64,000 nucleotides of DNA from JBCCTX01 sp964468435 (GTDB lineage Bacteria; Bacteroidota; Bacteroidia; J057), in NCBI GenBank assembly GCA_964468435.1, contig CAYXVE010000022.1, forward strand, positions 4,283 to 68,282, given 5' to 3'. The notes beneath the pieces were generated by a model, which worked only from the letters and a program-made list of their open reading frames with translations, was not told where the DNA came from and did not search any database. This document shows positions 27,501 through 37,057 of the stretch, one piece after another; the stretch's first letter is position 1, and the number at the start of each line of letters is the position of its first letter. The translations under genes and the position numbers were made by a program.

Positions 27501-27776
27501 ATGAGCGAAATAGAAAATACCATAAACAGAAATCTCCGTAAAGTGCGGACTGGTAGAGTCGTTAGCGACAAAATGGATAAAACCATTGCTGTAATAGTAG
27601 AGCGAAAGGTAGCTCACCCTATTTATGGGAAATTTATGAAGAAAAATACAAAGTTTCTCGCCCATGACGAGAACAACGATTGTGGAATAGGAGATCTCGT
27701 ACAGATCATGGAGACCAGACCCTTGAGTAAACGGAAACGCTGGAGATTGCTGAAAATCGTGGAACGGGCAAAGTAG
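27501..27776 (+). CDS. rpsQ: Ribosomal protein uS17
   Basis: The protein has 91 residues with an OB fold. KVRTGRVVSDKMDKTIAVIV and HDENNDCGIGDLVQIMETRP are the typical blocks. It binds the 5' domain of 16S rRNA. Confidence 0.98.
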   Translation: MSEIENTINRNLRKVRTGRVVSDKMDKTIAVIVERKVAHPIYGKFMKKNTKFLAHDENNDCGIGDLVQIMETRPLSKRKRWRLLKIVERAK

Positions 27777-27839
27777 TATCTCCTTGGCTTTGTAACAAGT
27801 TTGAATCTATATAAGACGACCAATTGATTATATAATACA

Positions 27840-28208
27840 ATGATACAGCAGGAGAGTAGATTAACAGTAGCGGATAACAGTGGTGCAAAGGAAGTTCTTT
27901 GTATCCGGGTGCTTGGAGGTACCAAAAGACGCTACGCTCGCATCGGCGACCGGATTGTTTGTAGCGTAAAATCCGCCGACCCTAGCTCCAATATCAAAAA
28001 AGGAGATGTTGTCAAGGCCGTGATTGTTCGCACTCGTAAGGAGAGAAGAAGAAAAGATGGATCATACATACGCTTTGATGATAACGCAGCAGTAATCCTT
28101 TCAAATGATGGTGGTCCTAGAGGTACACGTATCTTCGGTCCTGTTGCAAGAGAGCTTCGCGAAAGAGGATATATGAAAATTGTTTCACTAGCACCTGAGG
28201 TTCTTTAA
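27840..28208 (+). CDS. rplN: Ribosomal protein uL14
   Basis: The protein has 122 residues. MIQQESRLTVADNSGAKEV and RDGSYIRF-like KDGSYIRFDDNAAVIL are diagnostic. L14 forms an intersubunit bridge and is the target of the silencing factor RsfS. Confidence 0.99.
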   Translation: MIQQESRLTVADNSGAKEVLCIRVLGGTKRRYARIGDRIVCSVKSADPSSNIKKGDVVKAVIVRTRKERRRKDGSYIRFDDNAAVILSNDGGPRGTRIFGPVARELRERGYMKIVSLAPEVL

Positions 28209-28219
28209 GTCATCACATT

Positions 28220-28540
28220 ATGAAATTACACATTAAGAAAGGCGATACCGTAAAAGTACTGAGTGGCTCAGAAATCGATAGAGGGAAAATAGGAACCGTA
28301 TTAAGAGTACTTCCTAAAGAAAACAAAGCCATTGTCGAAGGAGTACGGATTGTGTCCAAGCACATCCGCCCCTCTCAGCAATATCCCGAAGGTGGTATTA
28401 TCCAGCAGGAGGCACCTATACATATCTCCAACCTGATGGTAGTTGACCTCAAAACGAAGGAACCTACCCGGGTCGGAAGAAAGAAAGGAGAAAAAGGCTG
28501 GGTGAGATATTCTAAAAAAAGTGGAGAGATTCTTCCATAA
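28220..28540 (+). CDS. rplX: Ribosomal protein uL24
   Basis: The protein has 106 residues. KLHIKKGDTVKVLSGSEIDR is the KOW-motif region, followed by EGVRIVSKHIRPSQQ. It starts folding of 23S rRNA. Eleven bases after rplN. Confidence 0.98.
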   Translation: MKLHIKKGDTVKVLSGSEIDRGKIGTVLRVLPKENKAIVEGVRIVSKHIRPSQQYPEGGIIQQEAPIHISNLMVVDLKTKEPTRVGRKKGEKGWVRYSKKSGEILP

Positions 28541-28569
28541 TATCTGAAAATTAATAAAACGGAAAGTCG

Positions 28570-29127
28570 ATGGACAAACCAAGATTAATGGTTAAGTATA
28601 AGGAGCAGATCGTACCTGAAATGAACAGTAAGTTCAACTACAAATCTGTTATGCAGGTACCTAAGCTGGAAAAAATCGTCCTGAATAAAGGTGTGGGAGA
28701 TGCTGTGGGAGATAAAAAACTCATTGATGATGCCGTACAGGAGATGACGATTATCACCGGGCAGAAACCTATCGTGACAAAGGCTAAGAAAAGTATTTCG
28801 AATTTTAAACTTAGAGAAGAAATGCCCATTGGCGTGAAGGTAACGCTGAGAAGTGAAATGATGTACGAATTTCTGGATCGCTTTATCAATATCGCACTTC
28901 CCAGAGTAAGAGATTTTAGAGGATTACCCATTAAGGGATTCGATGGAAAAGGAAATTTTAATATGGGCGTGAAAGAACAAATCATCTTTCCGGAAATCAA
29001 TGTCGATAAAATCAAAAAGATCTCCGGAATGGATATCGCATTTATTACTACTGCTGATACAGATGAAGAGGCATTGGCGTTATTAAGAGAATTTGGGATG
29101 CCTTTTCAAAAAATGGATAAAAATTAA
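28570..29127 (+). CDS. rplE: Ribosomal protein uL5
   Basis: The protein has 185 residues. Conserved blocks include ITGQKPIVTKAKKSISNFKL and VRDFRGLPIKGFDGKGNFNM. L5 binds 5S rRNA and contacts the P-site tRNA. Confidence 0.99.
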   Translation: MDKPRLMVKYKEQIVPEMNSKFNYKSVMQVPKLEKIVLNKGVGDAVGDKKLIDDAVQEMTIITGQKPIVTKAKKSISNFKLREEMPIGVKVTLRSEMMYEFLDRFINIALPRVRDFRGLPIKGFDGKGNFNMGVKEQIIFPEINVDKIKKISGMDIAFITTADTDEEALALLREFGMPFQKMDKN

Positions 29128-29136
29128 CAGGAAAAT

Positions 29137-29406
29137 ATGGCAAGGAAATCTATTATAGCCAGACAGAAGAAACGCGAAGAAATGGTCAGGAAATATGCCG
29201 CTAAGCGCAAAGCGCTCAAAGAAGCAGGAGAATACCAGGCACTAGCATTACTCCCTAGAAATTCTTCGCCTGTGCGTCTCAAGAATCGCTGTATGCTTAC
29301 AGGGAGACCCAGAGGATATATCCGTCGTTTTGGTATATCACGTATCAAGTTCAGAGAGCTGGCTTTAGAAGGTAAAATTCCAGGAGTTAAAAAAACGAGT
29401 TGGTAA
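29137..29406 (+). CDS. rpsN: Ribosomal protein uS14, zinc-free form
   Basis: The protein has 89 residues. The C-terminal half (RLKNRCMLTGRPRGYIRRF) has a single cysteine, so it is the long form without the four-cysteine zinc site. The next gene, rpsH, begins after one base. Confidence 0.98.
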   Translation: MARKSIIARQKKREEMVRKYAAKRKALKEAGEYQALALLPRNSSPVRLKNRCMLTGRPRGYIRRFGISRIKFRELALEGKIPGVKKTSW

Positions 29407-29407
29407 T

Positions 29408-29806
29408 ATGTACTCAGATCCTATAGCAGATTATCTTACCCGCATTAGAAATGCGGTACAGGCTGGACATAAAATTGTCTCTATCCCAGCATCGAACCTG
29501 AAAAAGGAAATGACACGGGTATTACATGAGCAAGGGTATATCCGTAAATATAAATTTGTAGATGAAGGTCCTCAGGGGAGCATTAAAATTGCCCTGAAAT
29601 ACGATCGTGTGACCAAGCAACCCGCTATTCAGCACCTGGAAAGAATCAGTAAGCCAGGACTGCGTAAATATGTAAAATATAAGCGTACGCCTCGCGTATT
29701 GAATGGACTGGGTGTCGCCATTATGTCAACCCCCAATGGTGTTATGACTGCCAAACAGGCTAAGCAGGAGAAAGTTGGGGGCGAAGTTTTGTGTTACATT
29801 TACTAA
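29408..29806 (+). CDS. rpsH: Ribosomal protein uS8
   Basis: The protein has 132 residues. DPIADYLTRIRNA at the start and STPNGVMTAKQAKQEKVGGE at the end are diagnostic. In E. coli S8 represses the spc operon; no S8-like helix was identified here. Confidence 0.99.
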   Translation: MYSDPIADYLTRIRNAVQAGHKIVSIPASNLKKEMTRVLHEQGYIRKYKFVDEGPQGSIKIALKYDRVTKQPAIQHLERISKPGLRKYVKYKRTPRVLNGLGVAIMSTPNGVMTAKQAKQEKVGGEVLCYIY

Positions 29807-29816
29807 GAATTAAGTT

Positions 29817-30368
29817 ATGTCCAGAATAGGAAAATTACCTATATCTATACCTTCAGGTGTTACTATAACAGTAGATAAATCTACTGTTAAGGTCAAGGGA
29901 CCCAAAGGTGAACTCTTTCAACAAATCGATCCCGATCTGAGCGTAGAGGTGAATGATGGAGAACTCGTGGTCAAGCGACCTACTGACCAGAAACGGCATG
30001 CGTCGATGCATGGATTGTATCGCCAACTAATCAACAATATGATTATCGGAGTTACAAAAGGCTATGAGAAAAAAATGGAAGTAGTGGGCGTAGGCTACAA
30101 AGCCTCAAATAGCGGTAATAAGCTTGAGCTGTCGCTCGGTTACTCTCACCCTATCATATGGGTGCTTCCGCCTGAAATCGCTGTCGAAACAGAAACTAAA
30201 AGGGGAGAAAACCCCAAGATCATTCTCAGAAGTATTGATAAACAATTGCTGGGACAGATAGCAGCCAAGATTAGAAAATTGAGACCACCAGAACCCTATA
30301 AAGGAAAAGGTATTCGCTTCATGGGAGAACAGATTCGCAGAAAAGCCGGTAAAGCCGGAGGTAAATAA
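29817..30368 (+). CDS. rplF: Ribosomal protein uL6
   Basis: The protein has 183 residues with two similar domains. MSRIGKLPISIPSGV opens it, and GYSHPIIWVLPPEI and PEPYKGKGIRF mark the second domain near the GTPase-associated centre. Confidence 0.99.
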   Translation: MSRIGKLPISIPSGVTITVDKSTVKVKGPKGELFQQIDPDLSVEVNDGELVVKRPTDQKRHASMHGLYRQLINNMIIGVTKGYEKKMEVVGVGYKASNSGNKLELSLGYSHPIIWVLPPEIAVETETKRGENPKIILRSIDKQLLGQIAAKIRKLRPPEPYKGKGIRFMGEQIRRKAGKAGGK

Positions 30369-30412
30369 TAGTATGTTAAATACGGGTTTATTCAGCTTTA
30401 TAAGTAATTAAG

Positions 30413-30775
30413 ATGGCAAAAACGAGTAAAAAGATCTTACGGAGAAATAAAATCCGCAAAAGAATCAAAGGGAAAATCCGCGGTACGACCGAACGCCCGA
30501 GATTGTCTATATACAGAAGCAATAAGCAGATCTATGCTCAGATTATTGATGATGAACGCGGTGAAACGCTAATAAGTTGTTCTTCTCGAATAAAAGAAGT
30601 AAATTCGCAGCCCGTTTCTAAATCAGAAAAGAGCATAGCAGTCGGAAAAGAACTGGCTACCAAGGCAAAGGAAAAAGGTATAGAAAGCGTAGTTTTTGAT
30701 AGAGGTGGATACAAGTATCACGGTAGAGTCAAAGCCCTGGCAGAGGGTGCCAGAGAAGGAGGACTGAAATTTTAA
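30413..30775 (+). CDS. rplR: Ribosomal protein uL18
   Basis: The protein has 120 residues. RIKGKIRGTTERPRLSIYRS and VFDRGGYKYHGRVKALAEGA are diagnostic. It binds 5S rRNA together with L5. Six bases before rpsE. Confidence 0.99.
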   Translation: MAKTSKKILRRNKIRKRIKGKIRGTTERPRLSIYRSNKQIYAQIIDDERGETLISCSSRIKEVNSQPVSKSEKSIAVGKELATKAKEKGIESVVFDRGGYKYHGRVKALAEGAREGGLKF

Positions 30776-30781
30776 TACAAT

Positions 30782-31300
30782 ATGGACCTTACAAACAGAT
30801 TAAGAGTTAAAAGCAGCGAGGTCGAGCTGCAGGAAAAAGTTGTCAAGATCAAACGCGTGGCTAAGGTGGTAAAAGGTGGACGGCGTTTTAGTTTTAGTGC
30901 TATTGTTGTGGTAGGTAATGGCGATGGTATTATCGGTTTTGGTCTGGGAAAAGCTAATGAAGTAACTGATGCTATCTCCAAAGGGGTAGATGATGCCAAG
31001 AAGAACCTTATCAAGGTGCCTGTGTTAAAAGGTACTATCCCACATGAGTCTTTTACTAAGTTTGGTGCTGCCAAGGTCCTCCTCAAGCCAGCGGCTCCGG
31101 GTACGGGCGTACTGGCAGGTGGTGCAATGCGCGCCGTACTGGAAAGTGCCGGAATTACAGACGTGATTGGGAAAAGTCTGGGATCGTCTAATCCCCATAA
31201 TGTGGTGAAAGCTACTGTAAAGGCTCTCATGGAAATGCATACGCCAAACGATGTATCTAATAGACGTAAAATTCCTTTAGCTAAGGTATTTAATGGTTAA
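30782..31300 (+). CDS. rpsE: Ribosomal protein uS5
   Basis: The protein has 172 residues. The dsRNA-binding-like N-terminal domain contains RVAKVVKGGRRFSFSAIVVV, and the second domain AGGAMRAVLESAGITDVIGK. S5 contributes to decoding fidelity. The next gene probably overlaps its end. Confidence 0.99.
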   Translation: MDLTNRLRVKSSEVELQEKVVKIKRVAKVVKGGRRFSFSAIVVVGNGDGIIGFGLGKANEVTDAISKGVDDAKKNLIKVPVLKGTIPHESFTKFGAAKVLLKPAAPGTGVLAGGAMRAVLESAGITDVIGKSLGSSNPHNVVKATVKALMEMHTPNDVSNRRKIPLAKVFNG

Positions 31301-31493
31301 GTCAATGATGTATCCAAAAGTAAAGATCACACAGGTACGAAGTACGATCAAGCGGCCCAAAGATCAGAAAGCTACAATTCAGGCACTCGGGTTGGGAAAG
31401 ATTAACCGTACCGTGGAGAAGGAGGTAACCCCTCAGATACTGGGAATGATCAAAAAGGTGAGTCACCTGATCAAAGTGGAAGAAGTAGAATAA
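31293..31493 (+). CDS. rpmD: Ribosomal protein uL30
   Basis: The protein has 66 residues if started at ATG 31293, which overlaps the rpsE end by eight bases; in-frame ATGs at 31305 and 31308 give 62 or 61 residues and fit the usual L30 start (YPKVKITQVRSTI) better. ALGLGKINRTVEKE is the core motif. The exact start is uncertain. Confidence 0.95.
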   Translation: MVKSMMYPKVKITQVRSTIKRPKDQKATIQALGLGKINRTVEKEVTPQILGMIKKVSHLIKVEEVE

Positions 31494-31517
31494 ACTCAAA
31501 GTTGAAAAAAAGTGGCA

Positions 31518-31967
31518 ATGAAATTACATACACTGAAACCCAATGAGGGATCAAAAAAGAAAAAAAAGCGTGTGGGAAGAGGCCAGGGATCTACTCGAGG
31601 AGGTACCTCTACACGTGGACATAAAGGAATGCAATCCCGCAGTGGCTACAAGTATAGACCATGGTTTGAAGGTGGACAGATGCCACTGCAAAGGAGGATA
31701 CCTAAATATGGATTCAAGAATCCATTTAGAACTGAATATAAAGTGGTTAACCTGGATACTATTCAGACACTCACAGAAACATATCCCGGTGAAGAGATCA
31801 ATCATCAGTTTCTCATCAATCATGGCATTATTTCCAATGACAAGAAACTGGTCAAAGTACTGGGAAGAGGTGAACTCACTACTAAGGTCGATGTTAAGCT
31901 CAATAAAATAAGTAAAAGTGCACTGGAAGCGATCGAAAAAGCCGGTGGTACTTTTGTAGAGGTATAG
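31518..31967 (+). CDS. rplO: Ribosomal protein uL15
   Basis: The protein has 149 residues from ATG 31518 (MKLHTLKPNEGS); a GTG six bases upstream could add two residues. GRGQGSTRGGTSTRGHKGMQ and the later EGGQMPLQRRIPKYGF are diagnostic. Six bases before secY. Confidence 0.98.
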   Translation: MKLHTLKPNEGSKKKKKRVGRGQGSTRGGTSTRGHKGMQSRSGYKYRPWFEGGQMPLQRRIPKYGFKNPFRTEYKVVNLDTIQTLTETYPGEEINHQFLINHGIISNDKKLVKVLGRGELTTKVDVKLNKISKSALEAIEKAGGTFVEV

Positions 31968-31973
31968 TACATT

Positions 31974-33317
31974 ATGAAAGATTTGATACAAACTATCCAG
32001 AACATTTTTAAAATCCCCGAGCTGAAGTCAAGGATCATTTACACCATTATGCTGCTCGCAGTATTCCGCTTGGGGACTTTTATCATTTTGCCGGGCATTA
32101 ATTCAGCACAACTTCAGGTAGATTTCAGCGCCAACGCAGCTGGGGGTGGAGGTCTGCTAGACCTTTTCAATACCTTCTTGGGAGGTGCCTTTGCAAGAGG
32201 ATCTATCCTGGCGCTGGGAATTATGCCTTACATCTCAGCATCTATCGTTGTACAGCTGCTTGGTGCAGTTCTTCCGGCTATCCAAAAGCTGAGATCGGAA
32301 GGTGAAAGTGGTCAAAAGAAAATGAACCAGATTACCAGGTATCTCACAGTAGCTATTACGCTGTTTCAAGCTGGTGGTTACGTTGTATACCTCAATACCA
32401 CATATCCCAATGCAGTGATTGGGTCTTCCTTCTTTTGGATTACGAGTGTTTGTATACTTACAGCGGGAACACTGTTTTTAGTATGGCTTGGCGAACGCAT
32501 TACAGACAATGGTATTGGTAACGGCGTATCTTTGCTGATCATGATTGGTATTATTGCTGGATTTCCAAGTGCTCTGATTCAGGAGGCCCGCTCATCACTC
32601 CCTATGGTTTTCTTTATCGAAATCTTGGCTTTGGGATTCGTAACGATGGCTGTTGTCGCGCTTACTCAGGCCGTTCGAAAAATACCCATTAACTATGCAC
32701 GCCAAATGGTAGGTAATAGACTTGGGCAAATGGGTAGAGGTACTTCTGCTCGGCAATATATCCCCTTGAAAGTCAACTCAGCTGGAGTCATGCCGATCAT
32801 CTTCGCCCAGGCAATCATGTTCCTGCCAGTAACACTGGTCGGATTTTTTAGCAAAGAGGCTGGTGCCAGTGTAGGGGCAGTCTTTAGCGATATTGAAGGA
32901 CTATGGTATAATGTTGTATTCTTCATTCTGATCATTGTATTTACTTATTTCTACACCGCCATTACAGTAAATCCCAATGAGATTGCCGACCAGTTGAAGA
33001 GAAATGGAGGATTTATACCCGGTGTAAAACCCGGTAAGAAAACAGCTAATTACATTGATTCCGTACTTTCCAAAATTACACTTCCAGGCTCGATTTTTCT
33101 GGGATTTGTATCCATATTTCCCGCTATCGCTATGCGTATGGGGGTTACTACAGGATTCGCTCAGTTTTTTGGTGGTACAACGCTGCTGATTATGATAGGA
33201 GTAATTTTGGATACCTTACAACAAATTGAAAGCTACTTGCTTATGCGCCACTACGATGGACTGATGAAATCAGGAAGGGTCAAGGGACGCACTAGAGGAG
33301 GTTTAGCTGGAGTTTAA
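31974..33317 (+). CDS. secY: Protein translocase subunit SecY
   Basis: The protein has 447 residues with ten predicted membrane helices. It forms the SecYEG channel. Conserved stretches are LGIMPYISASIVVQLL, GNGVSLLIMIGIIAG and ANYIDSVLSKITLPGS. No secE-like gene follows. It is in its normal place between rplO and map. Confidence 0.99.
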   Translation: MKDLIQTIQNIFKIPELKSRIIYTIMLLAVFRLGTFIILPGINSAQLQVDFSANAAGGGGLLDLFNTFLGGAFARGSILALGIMPYISASIVVQLLGAVLPAIQKLRSEGESGQKKMNQITRYLTVAITLFQAGGYVVYLNTTYPNAVIGSSFFWITSVCILTAGTLFLVWLGERITDNGIGNGVSLLIMIGIIAGFPSALIQEARSSLPMVFFIEILALGFVTMAVVALTQAVRKIPINYARQMVGNRLGQMGRGTSARQYIPLKVNSAGVMPIIFAQAIMFLPVTLVGFFSKEAGASVGAVFSDIEGLWYNVVFFILIIVFTYFYTAITVNPNEIADQLKRNGGFIPGVKPGKKTANYIDSVLSKITLPGSIFLGFVSIFPAIAMRMGVTTGFAQFFGGTTLLIMIGVILDTLQQIESYLLMRHYDGLMKSGRVKGRTRGGLAGV

Positions 33318-33324
33318 TTTAACC

Positions 33325-34119
33325 ATGGCAAAAGGAAATATCATTTACAGATCTCGTGAAGAGATCGAGAAAATAAAAGAAAGTTCTTTACTTGTAGGTA
33401 AAACGCTCGGTGAACTTAGTAAGCATATAGCACCTGGTGTTCCGACGATCAAGCTGGATGAGATAGCTGAAACCTTTATTCGTGATCATGGCGCAGTACC
33501 GGCGTTCAAAGATCATAACCCTAGTTTTAGCGAAACTCCTTTTCCATACTCGTTGTGTATTTCTGTTAATGAAGAAGTGGTTCATGGGATGCCCTCGGCA
33601 CACAGAATCCTTCAAGAGGGAGATATTGTATCGATAGATTGTGGGGTCTTTATGAATGGATATTATGGAGACTCAGCCTACACGTTCAAGGTAGGAGAGA
33701 TACATTCCAAAAAGCAGAAACTGCTAGATGTTACTCGCGATTCCCTTTATAAAGGGATTGAAAAAGCTAGGGATGGCAACCGCCTCGGTGAAATCTCTCA
33801 TGCAATACAGAAGCATGTAGAAACGTTTGGCTTCAGCATCATACGCGAAATGGTTGGGCATGGTGTAGGCACAAGCCTGCATGAACCTCCTGAAGTACCC
33901 AACTTTGGAAAACGCAGATCAGGCGTTAAACTCAAGGAAGGAATGGTACTGGCCATCGAACCTATGGTAAATATGGGAAAGCGATACATCGGAACAGCTC
34001 AGGATGGATGGACTGTATTTGCAAAAGACAAACTTCCTTCTGCCCATTTTGAACATTGTATAGCAATAGGTAAGGAAGGTACTGAGATTTTATCGACATT
34101 TGAATATATTGAAAATTAA
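33325..34119 (+). CDS. map: Type I methionine aminopeptidase
   Basis: The protein has 264 residues. It removes the initiator Met from new proteins. Metal-ligand regions are visible: VSIDCGVFMNGYYGDSAYTF (two Asp), MVGHGVGTSLHEPPEVPN (His), then LAIEPMVNMG and the final FEHCIAIG (Glu region). No N-terminal zinc finger extension, which fits the bacterial type. Confidence 0.98.
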   Translation: MAKGNIIYRSREEIEKIKESSLLVGKTLGELSKHIAPGVPTIKLDEIAETFIRDHGAVPAFKDHNPSFSETPFPYSLCISVNEEVVHGMPSAHRILQEGDIVSIDCGVFMNGYYGDSAYTFKVGEIHSKKQKLLDVTRDSLYKGIEKARDGNRLGEISHAIQKHVETFGFSIIREMVGHGVGTSLHEPPEVPNFGKRRSGVKLKEGMVLAIEPMVNMGKRYIGTAQDGWTVFAKDKLPSAHFEHCIAIGKEGTEILSTFEYIEN

Positions 34120-34132
34120 AATAATATAAGTT

Positions 34133-34351
34133 TTGGCTAAAAATGCACCTATTAAAGTAGATGGGGAGGTAATCGAAGCATTACCTAATGCGACCTTCAA
34201 GGTAAAATTGGAAAACGGGCACGAACTGCTCGCGCATATCGCAGGAAAAATGCGAATGCACTATATCAAGATACTTCCAGGAGATAAAGTATCGCTTGAA
34301 ATTTCTCCGTATGATTTGAGTAAAGGTAGAATCGTATATAGATATAAATAA
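34133..34351 (+). CDS. infA: Translation initiation factor IF-1, TTG start
   Basis: The protein has 72 residues, the normal length, when started at TTG 34133 (AKNAPIKVDGEVIEA follows). The only nearby ATG is out of frame. Core residues ENGHELLAHIAGKMRMHYIK and LPGDKVSLEISPYDLSKGRI are typical. IF-1 binds the A site during initiation. TTG also starts rpsC and pyk in this window. Confidence 0.97.
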   Translation: MAKNAPIKVDGEVIEALPNATFKVKLENGHELLAHIAGKMRMHYIKILPGDKVSLEISPYDLSKGRIVYRYK

Positions 34352-34353
34352 TT

Positions 34354-34470
34354 ATGAAAGTTAAAGCATCAGTAAAAAAGCGTACCTCAGACTGCAAGAT
34401 TATTCGCAGAAAAGGACGTGTATATGTCATTAATAAGAAGAATCCTAAATGTAAGCAGCGTCAGGGGTAA
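34354..34470 (+). CDS. rpmJ: Ribosomal protein bL36
   Basis: A 38-residue gene: MKVKASVKKRTSDCKIIRR, then KGRVYVINKKNPKCKQRQG. It has two cysteines and lacks the full zinc-binding set, so it is the zinc-free kind. It begins two bases after infA, the normal arrangement. Confidence 0.97.
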   Translation: MKVKASVKKRTSDCKIIRRKGRVYVINKKNPKCKQRQG

Positions 34471-34550
34471 TCCCACATGCTTTATGCTGAAGGATTCAGA
34501 TCGAGTATTTATTGAGAACAGGTCTATCATTTAGAATAAACAATTAAATC

Positions 34551-34919
34551 ATGGCTCGTATTGCTGGAGTAGATTTACCAAAAAATAAAAGGGGAGTCAT
34601 CGGGCTGACCTATGTTTTTGGTATTGGAAAAAAGTCCTCTGCTGACATACTGAAGAAAGCTGAGGTAGAACTTGACAAGCGTGTCGAGGACTGGACAGAT
34701 GATGAAGTTGTACGCATACGCCGCATTATTGGTGATGAATACAAAGTCGAAGGCGCATTAAAGAGTGAAGTTACCCTTAACATCAAACGATTGATGGATA
34801 TCGGCTGTTATCGTGGACTACGTCATCGCAAAGGTCTTCCTTTGCGTGGACAGCGCACAAAGAACAACTCTCGTACGAGAAAGGGAAAGAGAAAAACAGT
34901 GGCAAACAAAAAGAAATAA
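34551..34919 (+). CDS. rpsM: Ribosomal protein uS13
   Basis: The protein has 122 residues. MARIAGVDLPKNKRGVIGLT opens it and RGLRHRKGLPLRGQRTKNN is the C-terminal signature. It forms head-to-50S bridges. First gene of the alpha block, after an 80-base gap that holds no clear hairpin. Confidence 0.99.
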   Translation: MARIAGVDLPKNKRGVIGLTYVFGIGKKSSADILKKAEVELDKRVEDWTDDEVVRIRRIIGDEYKVEGALKSEVTLNIKRLMDIGCYRGLRHRKGLPLRGQRTKNNSRTRKGKRKTVANKKK

Positions 34920-34956
34920 ATCTATATAATATACTGTAGTTGGAAAATACATAACT

Positions 34957-35349
34957 ATGGCAAAATCATCATCTTCATCGAAAGTAAAGAAGAAAAAACG
35001 AGTTGAACCCGTAGGTCAGGTTCATGTTACAGCTTCTTTTAATAACATCATCATATCAGTAACTGACTTGTCGGGGAATGTGATCTCATGGTCTTCTGCT
35101 GGTAAAATGGGATTCAGAGGCTCTAAGAAAAATACACCTTACGCTGCCCAGGTGGCTTCCAATGATTGTGCCAAAAAGGCCTATGACTTGGGACTCAGGA
35201 AGGTAGAAGTTTTTGTGAAGGGAACGGGTTCAGGAAGAGAGGCTGCTATTCGTGCCGTAAATGCTGTCGGCATTGAGATTACGCTAATCAAGGATATTAC
35301 TCCACTACCACATAACGGATGCCGTCCTCCAAAGAAGAGAAGAGTCTGA
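34957..35349 (+). CDS. rpsK: Ribosomal protein uS11
   Basis: The protein has 130 residues. VHVTASFNNIIISVTDLSGN and the final ITPLPHNGCRPPKKRRV are diagnostic. It lies on the 30S platform near the E-site mRNA. Confidence 0.99.
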   Translation: MAKSSSSSKVKKKKRVEPVGQVHVTASFNNIIISVTDLSGNVISWSSAGKMGFRGSKKNTPYAAQVASNDCAKKAYDLGLRKVEVFVKGTGSGREAAIRAVNAVGIEITLIKDITPLPHNGCRPPKKRRV

Positions 35350-35382
35350 TTTTACCGATAATATTGATTAAATATAATATTC

Positions 35383-35979
35383 ATGGCTAGATACAGAGGC
35401 CCAAAGGGAAAGATAGCAAGGAGATTCAGAGAACCCATATTCGGACCGAGCAAAGCACTCGATCGAAGGAAATATGGTCCAGGACAGCATGGTAAGAGCA
35501 GAAAGAAAATTTCTGAGTATGCGGTTCAACTCAACGAAAAGCAAAAAGCAAAATATACTTACGGTCTGCTCGAAAAACAATTTAGAAATACCTTTCAGAA
35601 AGCAGCACGTAAAAAAGGAATCACAGGTGAAGTATTTCTACAAATGTTGGAATCCAGACTAGATAATACCATCTTCAGAATGGGCTTTGCACCTACTCGT
35701 AGAGCCGCCAGGCAACTCGTCAACCATAAGCACTTTAAGGTAAATGGTAGAAAGGTAAATATACCTTCTTATTCGATGGAGCCGGGTGATGTGATTACGG
35801 TTAGAGAAAAGAGTAAAAACTTAGAGATTATCAATCAGCAACTGGGAAAAAATACACGTTTCTCATGGCTTGATGTTAAGCCGGAGTCCCATCAGGGAAT
35901 ATTTCTCAACTACCCTGACCGGGAGGAAATTCCAGAAAATATTAAAGAAAATCTGATTGTCGAGCTTTACTCTAAGTAA
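35383..35979 (+). CDS. rpsD: Ribosomal protein uS4
   Basis: The protein has 198 residues. MARYRGPKGKIARRFREPIF at the start and an S4 RNA-binding domain with LESRLDNTIFRMGFAPTRRA. In E. coli S4 represses the alpha operon and acts as an antiterminator; no evidence for that here. Confidence 0.99.
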   Translation: MARYRGPKGKIARRFREPIFGPSKALDRRKYGPGQHGKSRKKISEYAVQLNEKQKAKYTYGLLEKQFRNTFQKAARKKGITGEVFLQMLESRLDNTIFRMGFAPTRRAARQLVNHKHFKVNGRKVNIPSYSMEPGDVITVREKSKNLEIINQQLGKNTRFSWLDVKPESHQGIFLNYPDREEIPENIKENLIVELYSK

Positions 35980-36032
35980 TTATATACTACTTATTTTTTT
36001 AGAATCATTTTTATACTAAAAATAGATACCGT

Positions 36033-37022
36033 ATGGCACTGTTAAATTTTCAAATGCCCGAAAAGGTGGTATTGGAGAAAGAAAGCGAGTTTTATGGTCG
36101 CTTTCAGTTGCGTCCACTTGAAAGAGGGTACGGTATCACTGTCGGGAATGCATTGCGTAGAGTATTGCTGTCCTCTTTGGAAGGATACGCCATTACCGCG
36201 ATCAAAATACCCAATGTAGAACACGAGTTTATGGTCGTCCCCGGAGTGATTGAAGACGTTACAGAAATCATCTTAAATCTGAAAAAAGTAAGACTTAAAA
36301 AGCTTATCGAAGAAGGTGATTCGAAAGTGTTCGTATCTGTACGTGGTAAAGATGTTTTTACGGCTGGTGATATAGGTGAACAGACTTCTACCTATGAGGT
36401 TACGAACCCCGCACATGTGGTCGCTCATATCGATCCCAAAATGCAATTTGATATAGAACTTACTATTGGCAAAGGAAGGGGATATATGCCTGCACAAGAA
36501 AATAAATCTCCTAATGCTCCCATTGGAGAAATTCCGATTGATGCTATATTTACCCCTATCCGTAATGTGCGCTTCGATGTGGCTGACTACCGTATCGAAC
36601 AGAAAACTGACTATGAGCAACTGGAAATTGAAGTAAAAACAGACGGAACCGTAGATGCAGAAGCAGCCCTGAAAGAAGGTGCAAATATATTGCTCAGACA
36701 TCTCATGTTGTTTACAGATGAGAAGATCACACTTGCTTCTACTGAACCTGAAAAGAAAGAAGAGGTAGACGAAAATTATCTGCAAATGCGGAAGCTATTG
36801 AAAACTCCACTCTCTGAACTTGACCTCTCCGTCAGGGCATACAACTGCCTGAAAGCTGCTGATATCAAGTCACTGGGAGATCTGGTTAGCTACAATATTG
36901 CTGACTTGCTGAAGTTCAGAAATTTTGGAAAAAAATCGCTGACTGAACTCGAAGAACTCGTAGCTGAGAAAGGTCTCAGTTTTGGTATGGAGGTCAGTAA
37001 GTATAAACTTGAAGAGGATTAA
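36033..37022 (+). CDS. rpoA: RNA polymerase alpha subunit
   Basis: The protein has 329 residues. The N-terminal domain (to about 230) dimerises and assembles beta and beta-prime; LERGYGITVGNALRRVLLSS is the core motif. After an acidic linker, the C-terminal domain (about 258-325) carries the two helix-hairpin-helix units KAADIKSLGDLVSYN and KFRNFGKKSLTELEEL, which contact UP-element DNA and activators. Confidence 0.99.
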   Translation: MALLNFQMPEKVVLEKESEFYGRFQLRPLERGYGITVGNALRRVLLSSLEGYAITAIKIPNVEHEFMVVPGVIEDVTEIILNLKKVRLKKLIEEGDSKVFVSVRGKDVFTAGDIGEQTSTYEVTNPAHVVAHIDPKMQFDIELTIGKGRGYMPAQENKSPNAPIGEIPIDAIFTPIRNVRFDVADYRIEQKTDYEQLEIEVKTDGTVDAEAALKEGANILLRHLMLFTDEKITLASTEPEKKEEVDENYLQMRKLLKTPLSELDLSVRAYNCLKAADIKSLGDLVSYNIADLLKFRNFGKKSLTELEELVAEKGLSFGMEVSKYKLEED

Positions 37023-37057
37023 GATTTGTATCACTTTATCTTGAAGACTGATTATTC